Shown here: positions 34,250 through 42,659 of the stretch, piece after piece
How the letters are laid out: each line of letters opens with the position of its first letter
Position numbering within the stretch: position 1 is the stretch's first letter
DNA from: CAZGMJ01 sp964526785
Lineage (GTDB): Bacteria > Planctomycetota > Phycisphaerae > Sedimentisphaerales > Anaerobacaceae
Assembly (NCBI GenBank): GCA_964526785.1
Contig: CAZGMJ010000039.1
Span: 1-52,318, forward strand
Reading direction: 5' to 3'
DNA: 52,318 nt
Notes under the pieces: model-generated
The model's input: only the letters and a program-made list of their open reading frames with translations
Database searches by the model: none
Told to the model about the DNA's origin: nothing
Program-made: the position numbers and the translations under genes

Positions 34250-35437
34250 ATGGCAAAATACGCGATTATAGTGCCAGACGGCGCAGCGGACGAGCCGATC
34301 GACCTTTTCGACGGTCAAACGGCTTTGCAGGCCGCCCATACGCCGAATATGGATCGTATAAGCTCGCAGGGCAGGCAGGGCCTGGTGCGAACAGTCCCTC
34401 CGGGCATGGAAGCCGGCAGCGACGTCGCACAGATGAGTCTGTTGGGATACGATCCGCGACGTTTCTATTCGGGGCGAGCCCCTATTGAAGCCGTCGCGCA
34501 GAATATCAAACTGGGGCTTGAGGATTGGGTATTTCGCTGCAATCTCGTTACTATAGCCGACGGAAATATGGCCGATCACAGTGCGGGACATATCTCCAGC
34601 GAAGAAGCGAGCAAGTTAATACACGAACTCAACGGTCTGGTCGGCAGCGAGCACATCCGGTTTCATACTGGGGTCAGCTACCGGCACCTGCTGGTCTTCA
34701 AGGGCTATGACTTCGACGTCAAGACGTATCCACCCCACGACAACATCGGCACCGCCGTCGAAAAGATTCTGCCTCGTGGCAAGAACTCGGAAATCCTCGT
34801 GGATTTGATGGCCCGCTCGCAGCAGTTGTTCGAGAGTCATGATGTCAATAAAGTTCGGGCCGATCTTGGTGAGAACCAGGTGAGTTCCATCTGGCTGTGG
34901 GGACAGGGCAGGAAGGCACAAATGGAGCGGTTCCAGAAGCGGTATGGCCTTAGGGGCGCCACAATAACCGCTGTTGACCTTGTTCGCGGGATATCCAAAC
35001 TAATCGGTTTCGATCTTATCGAGGTGCCCGGGGCAACCGGCTTTATCGACACCAATTATGCAGGCAAAGGACAGGCCGCCGTAGAAGCCCTTAATACATA
35101 TGACATTGTTTTCGTGCATGTCGAAGCGCCGGATGAGGCCTCTCACAACTGTCAGCCTGAATTGAAGAGGAAGGCGATTGAAGAGGTCGATCGCCACATT
35201 GTCGGGCCCGTTCTCGATACACTGCAGAGTTATGACCAGTGGCGTGTTCTGGTTATGCCGGACCACCCCACACCCGTCAGCACGGGGAGTCATTCCGACC
35301 AGCCGGTACCATTTGCTTTGGCGGGTACAGGTGTGGCCGGAGTGGTTCAGAACTCTTTCAGCGAAGCACACGCGGCGGAATCCGGCTTTCAGATTGAAAA
35401 CGGCTTTGAACTCATGGAGTATTTCTTGAAAAGTTGA
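34250..35437 (+). CDS. Phosphoglycerate-mutase-like protein, proposed homoserine kinase
   Basis: 395 residues from the ATG at 34250; the frame is open further upstream inside hom, but the family begins at KYAIIVPDGAADEP. It belongs to the archaeal-type cofactor-independent phosphoglycerate mutase family of the alkaline phosphatase superfamily. Metal-site landmarks are VPDGAAD, AGSDVAQMSLLGYDP (nucleophile Ser), HVEAPDEASHN and MPDHPTPVSTGSHSD. Members next to homoserine dehydrogenase have been annotated as 'proposed homoserine kinase' (TIGR02535, from memory). It sits exactly between hom and lysC, and no GHMP-type ThrB is in the window. Either the mutase or the homoserine kinase role is possible; context favours the latter. 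Confidence 0.85.
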   Translation: MAKYAIIVPDGAADEPIDLFDGQTALQAAHTPNMDRISSQGRQGLVRTVPPGMEAGSDVAQMSLLGYDPRRFYSGRAPIEAVAQNIKLGLEDWVFRCNLVTIADGNMADHSAGHISSEEASKLIHELNGLVGSEHIRFHTGVSYRHLLVFKGYDFDVKTYPPHDNIGTAVEKILPRGKNSEILVDLMARSQQLFESHDVNKVRADLGENQVSSIWLWGQGRKAQMERFQKRYGLRGATITAVDLVRGISKLIGFDLIEVPGATGFIDTNYAGKGQAAVEALNTYDIVFVHVEAPDEASHNCQPELKRKAIEEVDRHIVGPVLDTLQSYDQWRVLVMPDHPTPVSTGSHSDQPVPFALAGTGVAGVVQNSFSEAHAAESGFQIENGFELMEYFLKS

Positions 35438-35500
35438 TTGCTCCTGCATGAGATATACAACGATAGCAAAGCAAATGGCAATTTACTATGGTGGTATAAG

Positions 35501-36736
35501 ATGGCAATAAAGGTTCAAAAATTCGGCGGAACAAGCCTTGCCGATGCGAAGAAACTTCGGCGAGCGGCCCAACGGGCTATTGCGGCGAAAGAGGAGGGCT
35601 ACGAAGTCGTCATCGTCGCCTCGGCCAGAGGAAAGCAGACGGACCAGTTGGTGGCGGATGCATTTGAAGTGAATCCCAATCCCCCCAAGCGGGAAATGGA
35701 TCAACTGCTCAGTACAGGTGAACAACAGTCTGTGTCTCTTCTGGCCATGACCATTGAGGCAATGGGCCATGAGGCCATAAGCTTCACGGGTGGTCAGATT
35801 CGAATGATCACGGATAACGCCTTCAGCAAGGCGAGTATCCAAAGCGTGGATGGAGAAACGATTCACAGACAGCTGCGCGAAGGCAGGATCGTAGTCGTGG
35901 CGGGCTTCCAGGGTATCGACGAGCGGGGGAACGTCACCACGCTGGGCCGGGGCGGATCGGATACCACCGCCGTAGCGATCGCTGCAGCGCTGGGAGCGGA
36001 AGAATGCGACATATATACAGATGTCGACGGCATATACAGCGCCGACCCGCGAATATTCCCGGATGCCGTTAAGATGGAACAGATCAGCTATGAGGAAATG
36101 CTGGAAATGGCCAGCCTCGGTGCCGGTGTGATGCACATTCGGGCTGTGGCATTTGGTAAAAAATACGATGTGAAGATTCACGTGCGCAGCAGTGCTGAGG
36201 ACAAAGAAGGTACGATTATCACTCATGAGGTGCCACAAATGGAAGGCGTAGTAGTTTCCGGAGCAACCATACAGAAAGACATGGCGAAGATCAGCCTGAT
36301 CGGCGTGGATAACGTGCCGGGCAATGCCGCCAACGTTTTCGCGTATCTGGCCAGAGCCAAAGTGGTGGTGCATGACATCATTCAGACGGAAGTAAGCAGT
36401 CAGAAGGCGAATCTATCATTCATGATCGCCATCTCTGATCTGGGTTCAGCGAAAGAAGCCATCGACGAAATAAAGGACAAGATCGGATGCGAGGCAGTCT
36501 TCGTACGCGAAGATATCGCGGAGGTTTCGGTGGTAGGCGTGGGAATGCGGACGCATTATGGCGTAGCGGACAAGATGTTCGGGGCGCTCGCCGAGGCAAA
36601 GGTGAATATCGACTCGATTACGACGAGCGAAATACGCATTAGCTGTGCGGTGGATGAGGACGAGGCGGAGAAGGCCCTGGTCGCAGTGTGCAAGGCCTTC
36701 GATCTGGACAAACCCGCCGACGTCCGCAGGATTTAG
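35501..36736 (+). CDS. lysC: Aspartate kinase
   Basis: 411 residues from the ATG at 35501; an upstream extension to 35438 is not family-like. The N-terminal KVQKFGGTSLADA is the kinase signature. GRGGSDTTAVAIAAALGAEECDIYTDVDGIYSADPR is the nucleotide/aspartate site. Two ACT domains follow (about 265-335 and 345-405), giving lysine and/or threonine feedback. First step of the aspartate family pathway. 411 residues is the size of the Bacillus-type single-function enzyme. It follows the proposed homoserine kinase by 63 nt. Confidence 0.96.
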   Translation: MAIKVQKFGGTSLADAKKLRRAAQRAIAAKEEGYEVVIVASARGKQTDQLVADAFEVNPNPPKREMDQLLSTGEQQSVSLLAMTIEAMGHEAISFTGGQIRMITDNAFSKASIQSVDGETIHRQLREGRIVVVAGFQGIDERGNVTTLGRGGSDTTAVAIAAALGAEECDIYTDVDGIYSADPRIFPDAVKMEQISYEEMLEMASLGAGVMHIRAVAFGKKYDVKIHVRSSAEDKEGTIITHEVPQMEGVVVSGATIQKDMAKISLIGVDNVPGNAANVFAYLARAKVVVHDIIQTEVSSQKANLSFMIAISDLGSAKEAIDEIKDKIGCEAVFVREDIAEVSVVGVGMRTHYGVADKMFGALAEAKVNIDSITTSEIRISCAVDEDEAEKALVAVCKAFDLDKPADVRRI

Positions 36737-36816
36737 GCGACGCCAGCACCGCCTCCGCTGCCCATTTTGATTACTGCGCGGTGGATGTGAACGGACCAGG
36801 GAAACACATCTATGCA

Positions 36817-37440
36817 ATGAGCAACGGCCGCAGGGCGATTTTGGTGGGCCTCTGCGCGCTGCTCGTGGCCCTTGCCGTATGGCTGGACAGGACCTATGTC
36901 CATCCGGGCCGCCGGTCAGATTCACAGAATTCCACTGCTGCCTCTGCAACTGCCGACATCGCCAGATATCACGGTCACGTGTTTGAAGTTGCCGCGGTCG
37001 TGGACGGCGACACACTCGATATCGATGTGCCCGACGGCACATCGACCACCACCCGAATTCGACTATTGGGGATCGATACGCCTGAGATGCGCAGCGCCAA
37101 GGGCAAGGCGTATTTTGCTGTCGAAGCGCAGCAGGCTGTACGACAATGCGCTCTTCGTGAAAAGGTTCACGTATATCTCGATCAAGGGGGGCGTACAAGA
37201 GGATATTATGGTCGCCTGTTGGCATATGTTCGCCTGCCTGACGGGCGTTTTCTCAACGAAGCTTTGTTGGCGGAAGGCTTCGCTTATGCCGATCTTCGCT
37301 TTCCACACAGTCTCTACAACAAGTATAAGCAACTCGAAGCTATCGCGCGCAACCACAAGAGAGGCTTGTGGGCCGATGTGCGGCCGGAACAACTACCCGA
37401 ATGGCTGCAAGATGAGAAACCGGGCCTGCTCTCTGATTGA
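36817..37440 (+). CDS. Membrane-anchored thermonuclease (SNase family)
   Basis: 207 residues from the ATG at 36817; a GTG at 36787 is an alternative start. An N-terminal hydrophobic segment (about 7-23) could be a signal or anchor. The nuclease domain covers about 55-195. All catalytic residues align with staphylococcal nuclease: Arg82 (RIRLLGIDTPE), Asp87, Glu90 and Arg133 (YYGRLLAY); calcium ligands include Asp63/Asp65 in VVDGDTLD. It would cut extracytoplasmic DNA or RNA. It is 80 nt after lysC, with no terminator seen between. Confidence 0.88.
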   Translation: MSNGRRAILVGLCALLVALAVWLDRTYVHPGRRSDSQNSTAASATADIARYHGHVFEVAAVVDGDTLDIDVPDGTSTTTRIRLLGIDTPEMRSAKGKAYFAVEAQQAVRQCALREKVHVYLDQGGRTRGYYGRLLAYVRLPDGRFLNEALLAEGFAYADLRFPHSLYNKYKQLEAIARNHKRGLWADVRPEQLPEWLQDEKPGLLSD

Positions 37441-37579
37441 GTTGCTGCCGGATCGATAGTCTCGTCCGATCGCCCGCGAGCGTCAAGACGCATTAGCGGC
37501 CGGCAAAGATGCCGAACGAATGCTTAGGATGGCTGTCGCCAAATGCCTTTGGCATCGCCAATCATTGCCGCCATCCCGC

Positions 37580-38953
37580 TCATATACCGTACTCCTTGAT
37601 CTTTCGATAGAGAGTACGTTCCCCGATGCCAAGTATTTTCGCCGCTCGTTCCCGATTCCCGTCCGTCTTGGCCAGAGTCTGCGCAATGGCCTCTTTTTCA
37701 AGATCGTCGAGAGATATCCCCGCCAGTTGACTCGGGCTGCTTGTTTCACCGCCCAACTGGCGAACCTGGTTAATCTCAGGTGGAATATCCTGGACGTCAA
37801 TCCGATTGCGATCGCACATCACCACCATCGTGCGCACCGAATTGCGAAGTTGCCGGATATTGCCCGGCCACCGATACGACTTCAGGATATTCGCTGCGGC
37901 ATCCGTGATGCCTTCCACCTTTGCGCCGGTCTCGTGGGCCGCTTCCGCGAGAAAATGCTGAGCTAATTCCGGGATGTCCTCCCTGCGATCACGAAGCGGC
38001 GGCATTGTGACGTTTACGCCTTTGATCCGGAAGTACAGGTCTTCCCGAAACTCCTGGTTATCGATAAGTGTTGCCAGATTCTGATTGGTAGCGCTGATGA
38101 TTCGAACATCAACCACCGTAGGCTTGGTTGCCCCGACGGGAATGACCACGCCGTCCTCAATCACCCGCAGCAATTTGGCCTGCATGTTCAGAGGCATATC
38201 GCCGATTTCATCCAGGAACAGCGTGCCTTTATCCGCGATTTCAAACAGACCTTTGCGGTCGGTTGCGGCCCCGGTAAAAGCTCCCTTTACGTGGCCGAAC
38301 AGCTCGCTCTCCAGAAGCGTTTCACTGAGTCCCGCACAGTTGATCGGCCGAAACGGCATATTCCACCGCTGCGAGTTATTATGAATAGACCGAGCAAGCA
38401 ATTCCTTGCCGGTGCCGGACTCGCCCTCTATCAGCACAGGAATATTCGTCGGAGCCACACGCTGCAAGACCCGAAATATCGCCTGCATGGACTCACTGCT
38501 GCCGCGGACGCCTTCAAAAACGAAGGTGTCGCTGTCCACAGCTTTTCGTCTGGCGGCCTGCTTAGGCTTGGCCGCGGCAACCTGCCGACACGCCTGCTCT
38601 ACTAGAGTCCGCAACTGGTCGATGTCAATCGGCTTGACAAGATAATCGAACGCTCCTTCCTGCATGGCCTCCTTGCAGTTCTCGATCGTAGCGTACGCAG
38701 TCATCAGAATAACCTTCGTATCCGGATTATGCTTCAGGGCTGCGTTAAGAACTGAGAATCCATCTTCCTGCCCCTCAAAACGCAGATCTGTTACGACGAC
38801 ATCAACCGCCCGCTCCGAGAGAATGTCGACGGCATCGCCGACGCTGTACACGGCGATCGCCTTGGCACATGTCCGTTCCAGAGCCTCGGCCACTCCGTCG
38901 GCGTGCGCCTGTTCGTCATCAACCACAAGAACTATGCAATCCTGCTTCGACAC
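37580..38953 (-). CDS. NtrC-family sigma-54-dependent response regulator
   Basis: 457 residues. Receiver domain (1-120): acidic pocket Asp12/Asp13, phospho-acceptor Asp56 (VVVTDLRF), Thr at LMTAYAT and Lys107 (LVKP). AAA+ domain: Walker A GESGTGKE (177-184), sigma-54-contacting GAFTGA (224-229), Walker B LFLDEIGDM. C-terminal Fis-type helix-turn-helix, GNRERAAKILGIGERTLYRKI. It activates sigma-54 promoters when phosphorylated by the adjacent kinase (9-nt gap). Targets unknown; I found no clear -24/-12 site in the window. Confidence 0.96.
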   Translation of the reverse strand: MSKQDCIVLVVDDEQAHADGVAEALERTCAKAIAVYSVGDAVDILSERAVDVVVTDLRFEGQEDGFSVLNAALKHNPDTKVILMTAYATIENCKEAMQEGAFDYLVKPIDIDQLRTLVEQACRQVAAAKPKQAARRKAVDSDTFVFEGVRGSSESMQAIFRVLQRVAPTNIPVLIEGESGTGKELLARSIHNNSQRWNMPFRPINCAGLSETLLESELFGHVKGAFTGAATDRKGLFEIADKGTLFLDEIGDMPLNMQAKLLRVIEDGVVIPVGATKPTVVDVRIISATNQNLATLIDNQEFREDLYFRIKGVNVTMPPLRDRREDIPELAQHFLAEAAHETGAKVEGITDAAANILKSYRWPGNIRQLRNSVRTMVVMCDRNRIDVQDIPPEINQVRQLGGETSSPSQLAGISLDDLEKEAIAQTLAKTDGNRERAAKILGIGERTLYRKIKEYGI

Positions 38954-38962
38954 GGTCTTTCC

Positions 38963-39769
38963 CTAATCGCTCGTCAGTGGCAGTTCGATTGTGAAGGAAG
39001 TCCCCTTTCCCGGCTCGCTCGACAGGTCAATTGAGCCGCCGTGACTCTCCACGACCTTCTTGACCATTGGCAGTCCCAATCCGCTGCCGCGGGCGCGTGA
39101 GGAGTGGTATACGTCGAAAACGTGCGATTGCCTGTCCGGCTCAATGCCACAACCTGTGTCGTTGATTCGAATAGCGGCCCGGTTGTCGCGCTTATCCGTC
39201 TGAATCATCAACTCGCCCCCGCCCGCCATGGCCTGCTGCGCATTGATAAACAGATTCAGCATGGCTTGTTTCAGCATATCCACGTCCACTCTGCAAACGA
39301 GGGGAGATCCGAAGAGCATCTGTCGTATCTTCACCCCATGGCTATACGCCTGTGGAGCATAAAAATCCACCATATCACCAACAACCTCGTTCACGTCCAC
39401 AGTAGCAAACTGGGGCTCCGTCTTATCAAGATAACGCAGGTAATCTTCCAGTATCTGCTCGAGCCGATCCGCTTCTTTCTGAATCACCGTAATCTTACGG
39501 ACCGCTCTCCTTGCCGCCTGCTCCTTATCTTCTGTCCTGCCAGCCACAGACAACTCTTCCCCCGCAAGTTTAAGATTAACCTTAATCGTTGAAAGGGGAT
39601 TCTTGATCTCGTGGGCCAATCGTCCGATCAGCCCCGTCAATTCCTGAAACTGTTCGCTTCGCCCATGCATATCTGCCCGTGTCCGAACGCCACGCAGATA
39701 TGCAAGCATCGCCATCACTATCGCCCCGATGACTATACCGACAGCAAGTCCAGAAACAAACTCAAGCAC
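38963..39769 (-). CDS. Sensor histidine kinase, one membrane segment
   Basis: 268 residues from a GTG with GAGG 8 nt upstream. One N-terminal membrane helix (about 5-25), then directly the kinase core: H-box LAHEIKNPLSTIKVN (His53), then N-box NLFINAQQAM, G1 DTGCGI and G2 GSGLGLPM. There is no periplasmic or PAS sensor domain, so the signal must be membrane- or cytoplasm-derived, or come through a partner. It pairs with the downstream NtrC-type regulator. It lies on the same strand as pnp (101-nt gap); co-transcription is possible. Confidence 0.95.
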   Translation of the reverse strand: MLEFVSGLAVGIVIGAIVMAMLAYLRGVRTRADMHGRSEQFQELTGLIGRLAHEIKNPLSTIKVNLKLAGEELSVAGRTEDKEQAARRAVRKITVIQKEADRLEQILEDYLRYLDKTEPQFATVDVNEVVGDMVDFYAPQAYSHGVKIRQMLFGSPLVCRVDVDMLKQAMLNLFINAQQAMAGGGELMIQTDKRDNRAAIRINDTGCGIEPDRQSHVFDVYHSSRARGSGLGLPMVKKVVESHGGSIDLSSEPGKGTSFTIELPLTSD

Positions 39770-39784
39770 GCTTCTTACCTCTCC

Positions 39785-39799
39785 GATTTCAGGGAAATC
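39785..39799 (-). promoter_or_regulatory. Hairpin just before the histidine kinase ribosome site
   Basis: GATTTC and GAAATC form a perfect 6-bp stem with a 3-nt loop. On the minus-strand transcript it ends directly before GGAGAGG, the ribosome site of the histidine kinase. It could limit translation or mRNA decay. No T-run, so not a standard terminator. Confidence 0.35.
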
Positions 39800-39870
39800 A
39801 GCGCGATCGGACGTCCCCCCCGCTCCCGCCTATGGCAGCGGGACTCATGTCCTGCATGCCGGCGCCAGAC

Positions 39871-42057
39871 TCAACCATCCTGCTTTTGCTTCTGCTTTCC
39901 AGCTTTCTTGTCTTGTTCACCGTCCGCGCCGCCTTTGCCGGTCTTCTTCTGCTCGGCCAAGGCCGCCTTGCGGGACAGCTTGAACCGGCCCTGATCGTCG
40001 ATAGACAGCAGCTTAACATCGATCAGATCGCCCATCTTACACACATCTTCAACGGTCTTGACATAACCGTCGCTTAATTCGCTAATGTGGCAGAGTCCCT
40101 CGACGCCGGGTATGATTTCAACGAAGACCCCAAAATCTTTCACGGATACGACTCTCGACTGCGGGTAGATCCGCCCTACCTGCGGCGGTTCCGTCATGGC
40201 CTCGATCAGACCTTTGGCCTTGAGGTGGCCATCGCCGCCGACACAGCTTATGTAGATAGTCCCATCGTCCTCGATTTCGATAGTCGTGCCTGTTTCCTCC
40301 TGCAAGGCCTTGATTATCTTACCGCCGGGGCCGATTACCTTACCGATGTGCTCCGGATCAATCTCTATACTGATCAGCTTCGGCGCATAGACACTCAATT
40401 CCGGACGCGGCTCGCTGATCGCCTCACTCATTGTCTTCAATAGGTCGAGACGAGCGACTTTCGCACGTTCGAGGGCGGCGACCATGATATCGTGCGCTAA
40501 CCCCTCGGCTTTGATGTCGAGTTGGATGGCCGTAATTCCGTTTACGGTGCCGGCCACTTTGAAATCCATATCCCCGTAATGGTCTTCCTCACCGATGATG
40601 TCGGTCAATAGTTCATACCTGCCGCCTTCCTCGCTAACCATACCGATCGAGATTCCCGCGACGGGCCTGCGAATCGGTACGCCTGCATCCATTAGCGCCA
40701 GTGTACCGCCGCACACTGATGCCATAGAACTGGAACCGTTGGATTCGGTAATATCGGATACTAATCGGATAGTATACGCAAACTCCTCCTCAGGCGGTCG
40801 AACCCACTCCAGCGCCTTTTCCGCCAGCGCACCATGACCGATTTCGCGTCGACCCGGCCCGCGAATCGGACGTACCTCGCCAACTGAGAAAGGCGGGAAA
40901 TTGTAATGCAGGGTGAAGTTCTGACTATACTCCTCCAGCAGGCCGTCTATTATCTGCGCATCCCGCACAGTACCAAGCGTCGCAGTCACAACAGCCTGAG
41001 TCTCGCCCCGTGTGAACAATGCCGAGCCGTGTGTGCGAGGCAAGAGTCCAATTTCGCAGTCAACCGCCCGGAGCTGCTCATACGTTCTACCGTCTGAGCG
41101 TTTACCTTCCAGAAGCAGTTTGCGAACGACTTCCTTCTCGACCGTATCAAATATCTGCTTGAGAACATGTTTCTCACAGCGCGGTTCGACTCCGCTTGCT
41201 CCTTCAGGCACTACACAGTACTCGGCCTCCAACTCGTCGAACAAGCCCTGTACGGCCTCCTGACGCTCCTGCTTGGCTGGAATTTGCTTGGCCTGGTAAA
41301 GGCGATCCGTAAGTTTCGTGTGGATTTCTGTGCTGAGCGACTGATCTATTTCTCTCAGCGGTATTTCCTTTTCCACGCCGACTTTCTCTCGCAACTCCTC
41401 GATCATTTCGCAGACCTGGCCGACGACTTCGTGCGCTTTGGCAACTGCATCGGCGATAACCGTCTCCGACAGCTCCGCGGCGCCGACCTCGATCATATTG
41501 ATCGCTTCCTTGCGGCCCCCAAGCAGAAGGCTCAGTTCGCCTTTGTTCAACTGTTCGTGCGTAGGGTTAACGACAAATTCACCGTCCACTCTTCCAAGAC
41601 GGCATGATCCGATGGGACCAAGGAAAGGTATCTTGCTGATCGTCAGAGCGGCACTGGCTCCAATCATGGCCGGCACGTCCGGATCGTTCTCCTGATCCGC
41701 ACTCAGTACGGTCGCAATAATCTGCACCTCTTGAAAGTATCCGTTGGGAAACAGCGGACGAATAGGTCGATCGATCATCCTGGCAGTGAGTGTTTCCTTC
41801 GTGCTCGGCCGTCCCTCGCGTTTGATGAATCCTCCGGGAAACTTGCCCGCCGCGCTTTGCCTTTCCCGATATTCCACGCTCAACGGGAAGAAGTCAATAT
41901 CTTCGAATCTTGGTGGAGCGGTAACTGCGGTAACGAGAACTGCCGTATCGGCGTAGCGCACCAGGACGGCTCCGTCGGCCTGCTTGCCGATTCGGCCTGT
42001 TTCAATTGACAGGGTCTTACCCCCTATCTCTCTTTCTACCTTGCATATGTCAAACAT
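39871..42057 (-). CDS. pnp: Polyribonucleotide nucleotidyltransferase (PNPase)
   Basis: 728 residues, standard length. Two RNase PH domains: the first about 1-230; the second carries FTRGETQAVVTATLGT, VRPIRGPGRREIGHGALAEKAL and the catalytic Asp-containing MDFKVAGT. A KH domain (IGPGGKIIKALQEETG, about 560-600) and an S1 domain (GRIYPQSRVVSVKDFGVFVEI, to about 700) follow. A Lys/Gln-rich tail ends it. Ribosome site TAGAGG before the ATG. Degrades RNA 3' to 5' with phosphate. Downstream of rpsO, the usual pairing. Confidence 0.98.
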   Translation of the reverse strand: MFDICKVEREIGGKTLSIETGRIGKQADGAVLVRYADTAVLVTAVTAPPRFEDIDFFPLSVEYRERQSAAGKFPGGFIKREGRPSTKETLTARMIDRPIRPLFPNGYFQEVQIIATVLSADQENDPDVPAMIGASAALTISKIPFLGPIGSCRLGRVDGEFVVNPTHEQLNKGELSLLLGGRKEAINMIEVGAAELSETVIADAVAKAHEVVGQVCEMIEELREKVGVEKEIPLREIDQSLSTEIHTKLTDRLYQAKQIPAKQERQEAVQGLFDELEAEYCVVPEGASGVEPRCEKHVLKQIFDTVEKEVVRKLLLEGKRSDGRTYEQLRAVDCEIGLLPRTHGSALFTRGETQAVVTATLGTVRDAQIIDGLLEEYSQNFTLHYNFPPFSVGEVRPIRGPGRREIGHGALAEKALEWVRPPEEEFAYTIRLVSDITESNGSSSMASVCGGTLALMDAGVPIRRPVAGISIGMVSEEGGRYELLTDIIGEEDHYGDMDFKVAGTVNGITAIQLDIKAEGLAHDIMVAALERAKVARLDLLKTMSEAISEPRPELSVYAPKLISIEIDPEHIGKVIGPGGKIIKALQEETGTTIEIEDDGTIYISCVGGDGHLKAKGLIEAMTEPPQVGRIYPQSRVVSVKDFGVFVEIIPGVEGLCHISELSDGYVKTVEDVCKMGDLIDVKLLSIDDQGRFKLSRKAALAEQKKTGKGGADGEQDKKAGKQKQKQDG

Positions 42058-42081
42058 AATATACCTCTAAGGTGAGCACTG

Positions 42082-42120
42082 AGACGGCGCACCAGCCGAG
42101 TAGCAATCGGCCGACCGTCT
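42082..42120 (-). promoter_or_regulatory. Stem-loop in the rpsO-pnp spacer
   Basis: In the minus-strand transcript AGACGG pairs with CCGUCU (6 bp), an asymmetric inner loop follows, then GGCCGA pairs with UCGGCU (one G-U) around a 7-nt loop. It lies in the 83-nt gap between rpsO and pnp. In E. coli a stem-loop in this spacer is cut by RNase III and lets PNPase control its own mRNA; the same role here is inference. Confidence 0.5.
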
Positions 42121-42140
42121 TGCAAAAAATCCGCATTCCG

Positions 42141-42407
42141 CTACTTCCGCAATCCGAGCCGCGAGATGATCTGGCGGTATCGCGTAATGTCCTTCTTGCT
42201 CACATACTTGAGCAATGCAGCTCGCGTACCAACCATCTTCAACAAGCCTCGCCTCGATGAATGGTCTTTGCGGTGATTCTTCAGATGCTCCGTCAGATCG
42301 TTGATCCTTCTCGTTAGAAGGGCAATCTGGACTTCGGGGGAACCGGTATCGCCGTCCTGCAACCCAAAATCCTTGACAATCGTGTCTTTTTCCTGCTTCG
42401 TCAGCAT
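42141..42407 (-). CDS. rpsO: 30S ribosomal protein S15
   Basis: 88 residues, one short of the E. coli protein. The family core is plain: DTGSPEVQIALLTRRINDLTEHLKNHRKDHSSRRGLLKMVGTRAALLKYV. It binds the central domain of 16S rRNA. No strong Shine-Dalgarno is seen just before the ATG, which fits an S15 leader that may be regulated. Followed by pnp. Confidence 0.98.
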   Translation of the reverse strand: MLTKQEKDTIVKDFGLQDGDTGSPEVQIALLTRRINDLTEHLKNHRKDHSSRRGLLKMVGTRAALLKYVSKKDITRYRQIISRLGLRK

Positions 42408-42464
42408 TTCAGGAACTAGTCCTTTCCTTAACGTTCAAACCCTTGCCAAAATAGTGAATTGCGT

Positions 42465-42493
42465 AGTGTAATCTTCGCCGGCATCCCTTGCAA
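42465..42493 (-). promoter_or_regulatory. Possible rpsO-pnp promoter
   Basis: Minus strand: TTGCAA (-35, 4/6), a 17-nt spacer and TACACT (-10, 4/6), about 60 nt before the rpsO ATG. Spacing is ideal but both boxes are imperfect. Confidence 0.4.
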
Positions 42494-42659
42494 GCTTTTT
42501 CTGCGAGACAAAACTTCGAATCTTCACTACTTCAGCGGATTGTTCTGTTGAGCGATTCTCAGGGATTTACGAACATATAGACAACCCCCCAGCCTCGGTC
42601 TCCTTGAACAGGCCCATCCTGCAGTCGTATGACCATCCGGACGGACTAAGGGGCTGGTC

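Noticed and set aside
39840..39870. A possible sigma-54 site (TGGC ... TGC) before the histidine kinase
   Set aside because: The GG-to-GC spacing is off by one from the required -24/-12 pattern, and it lies at the end of pnp.
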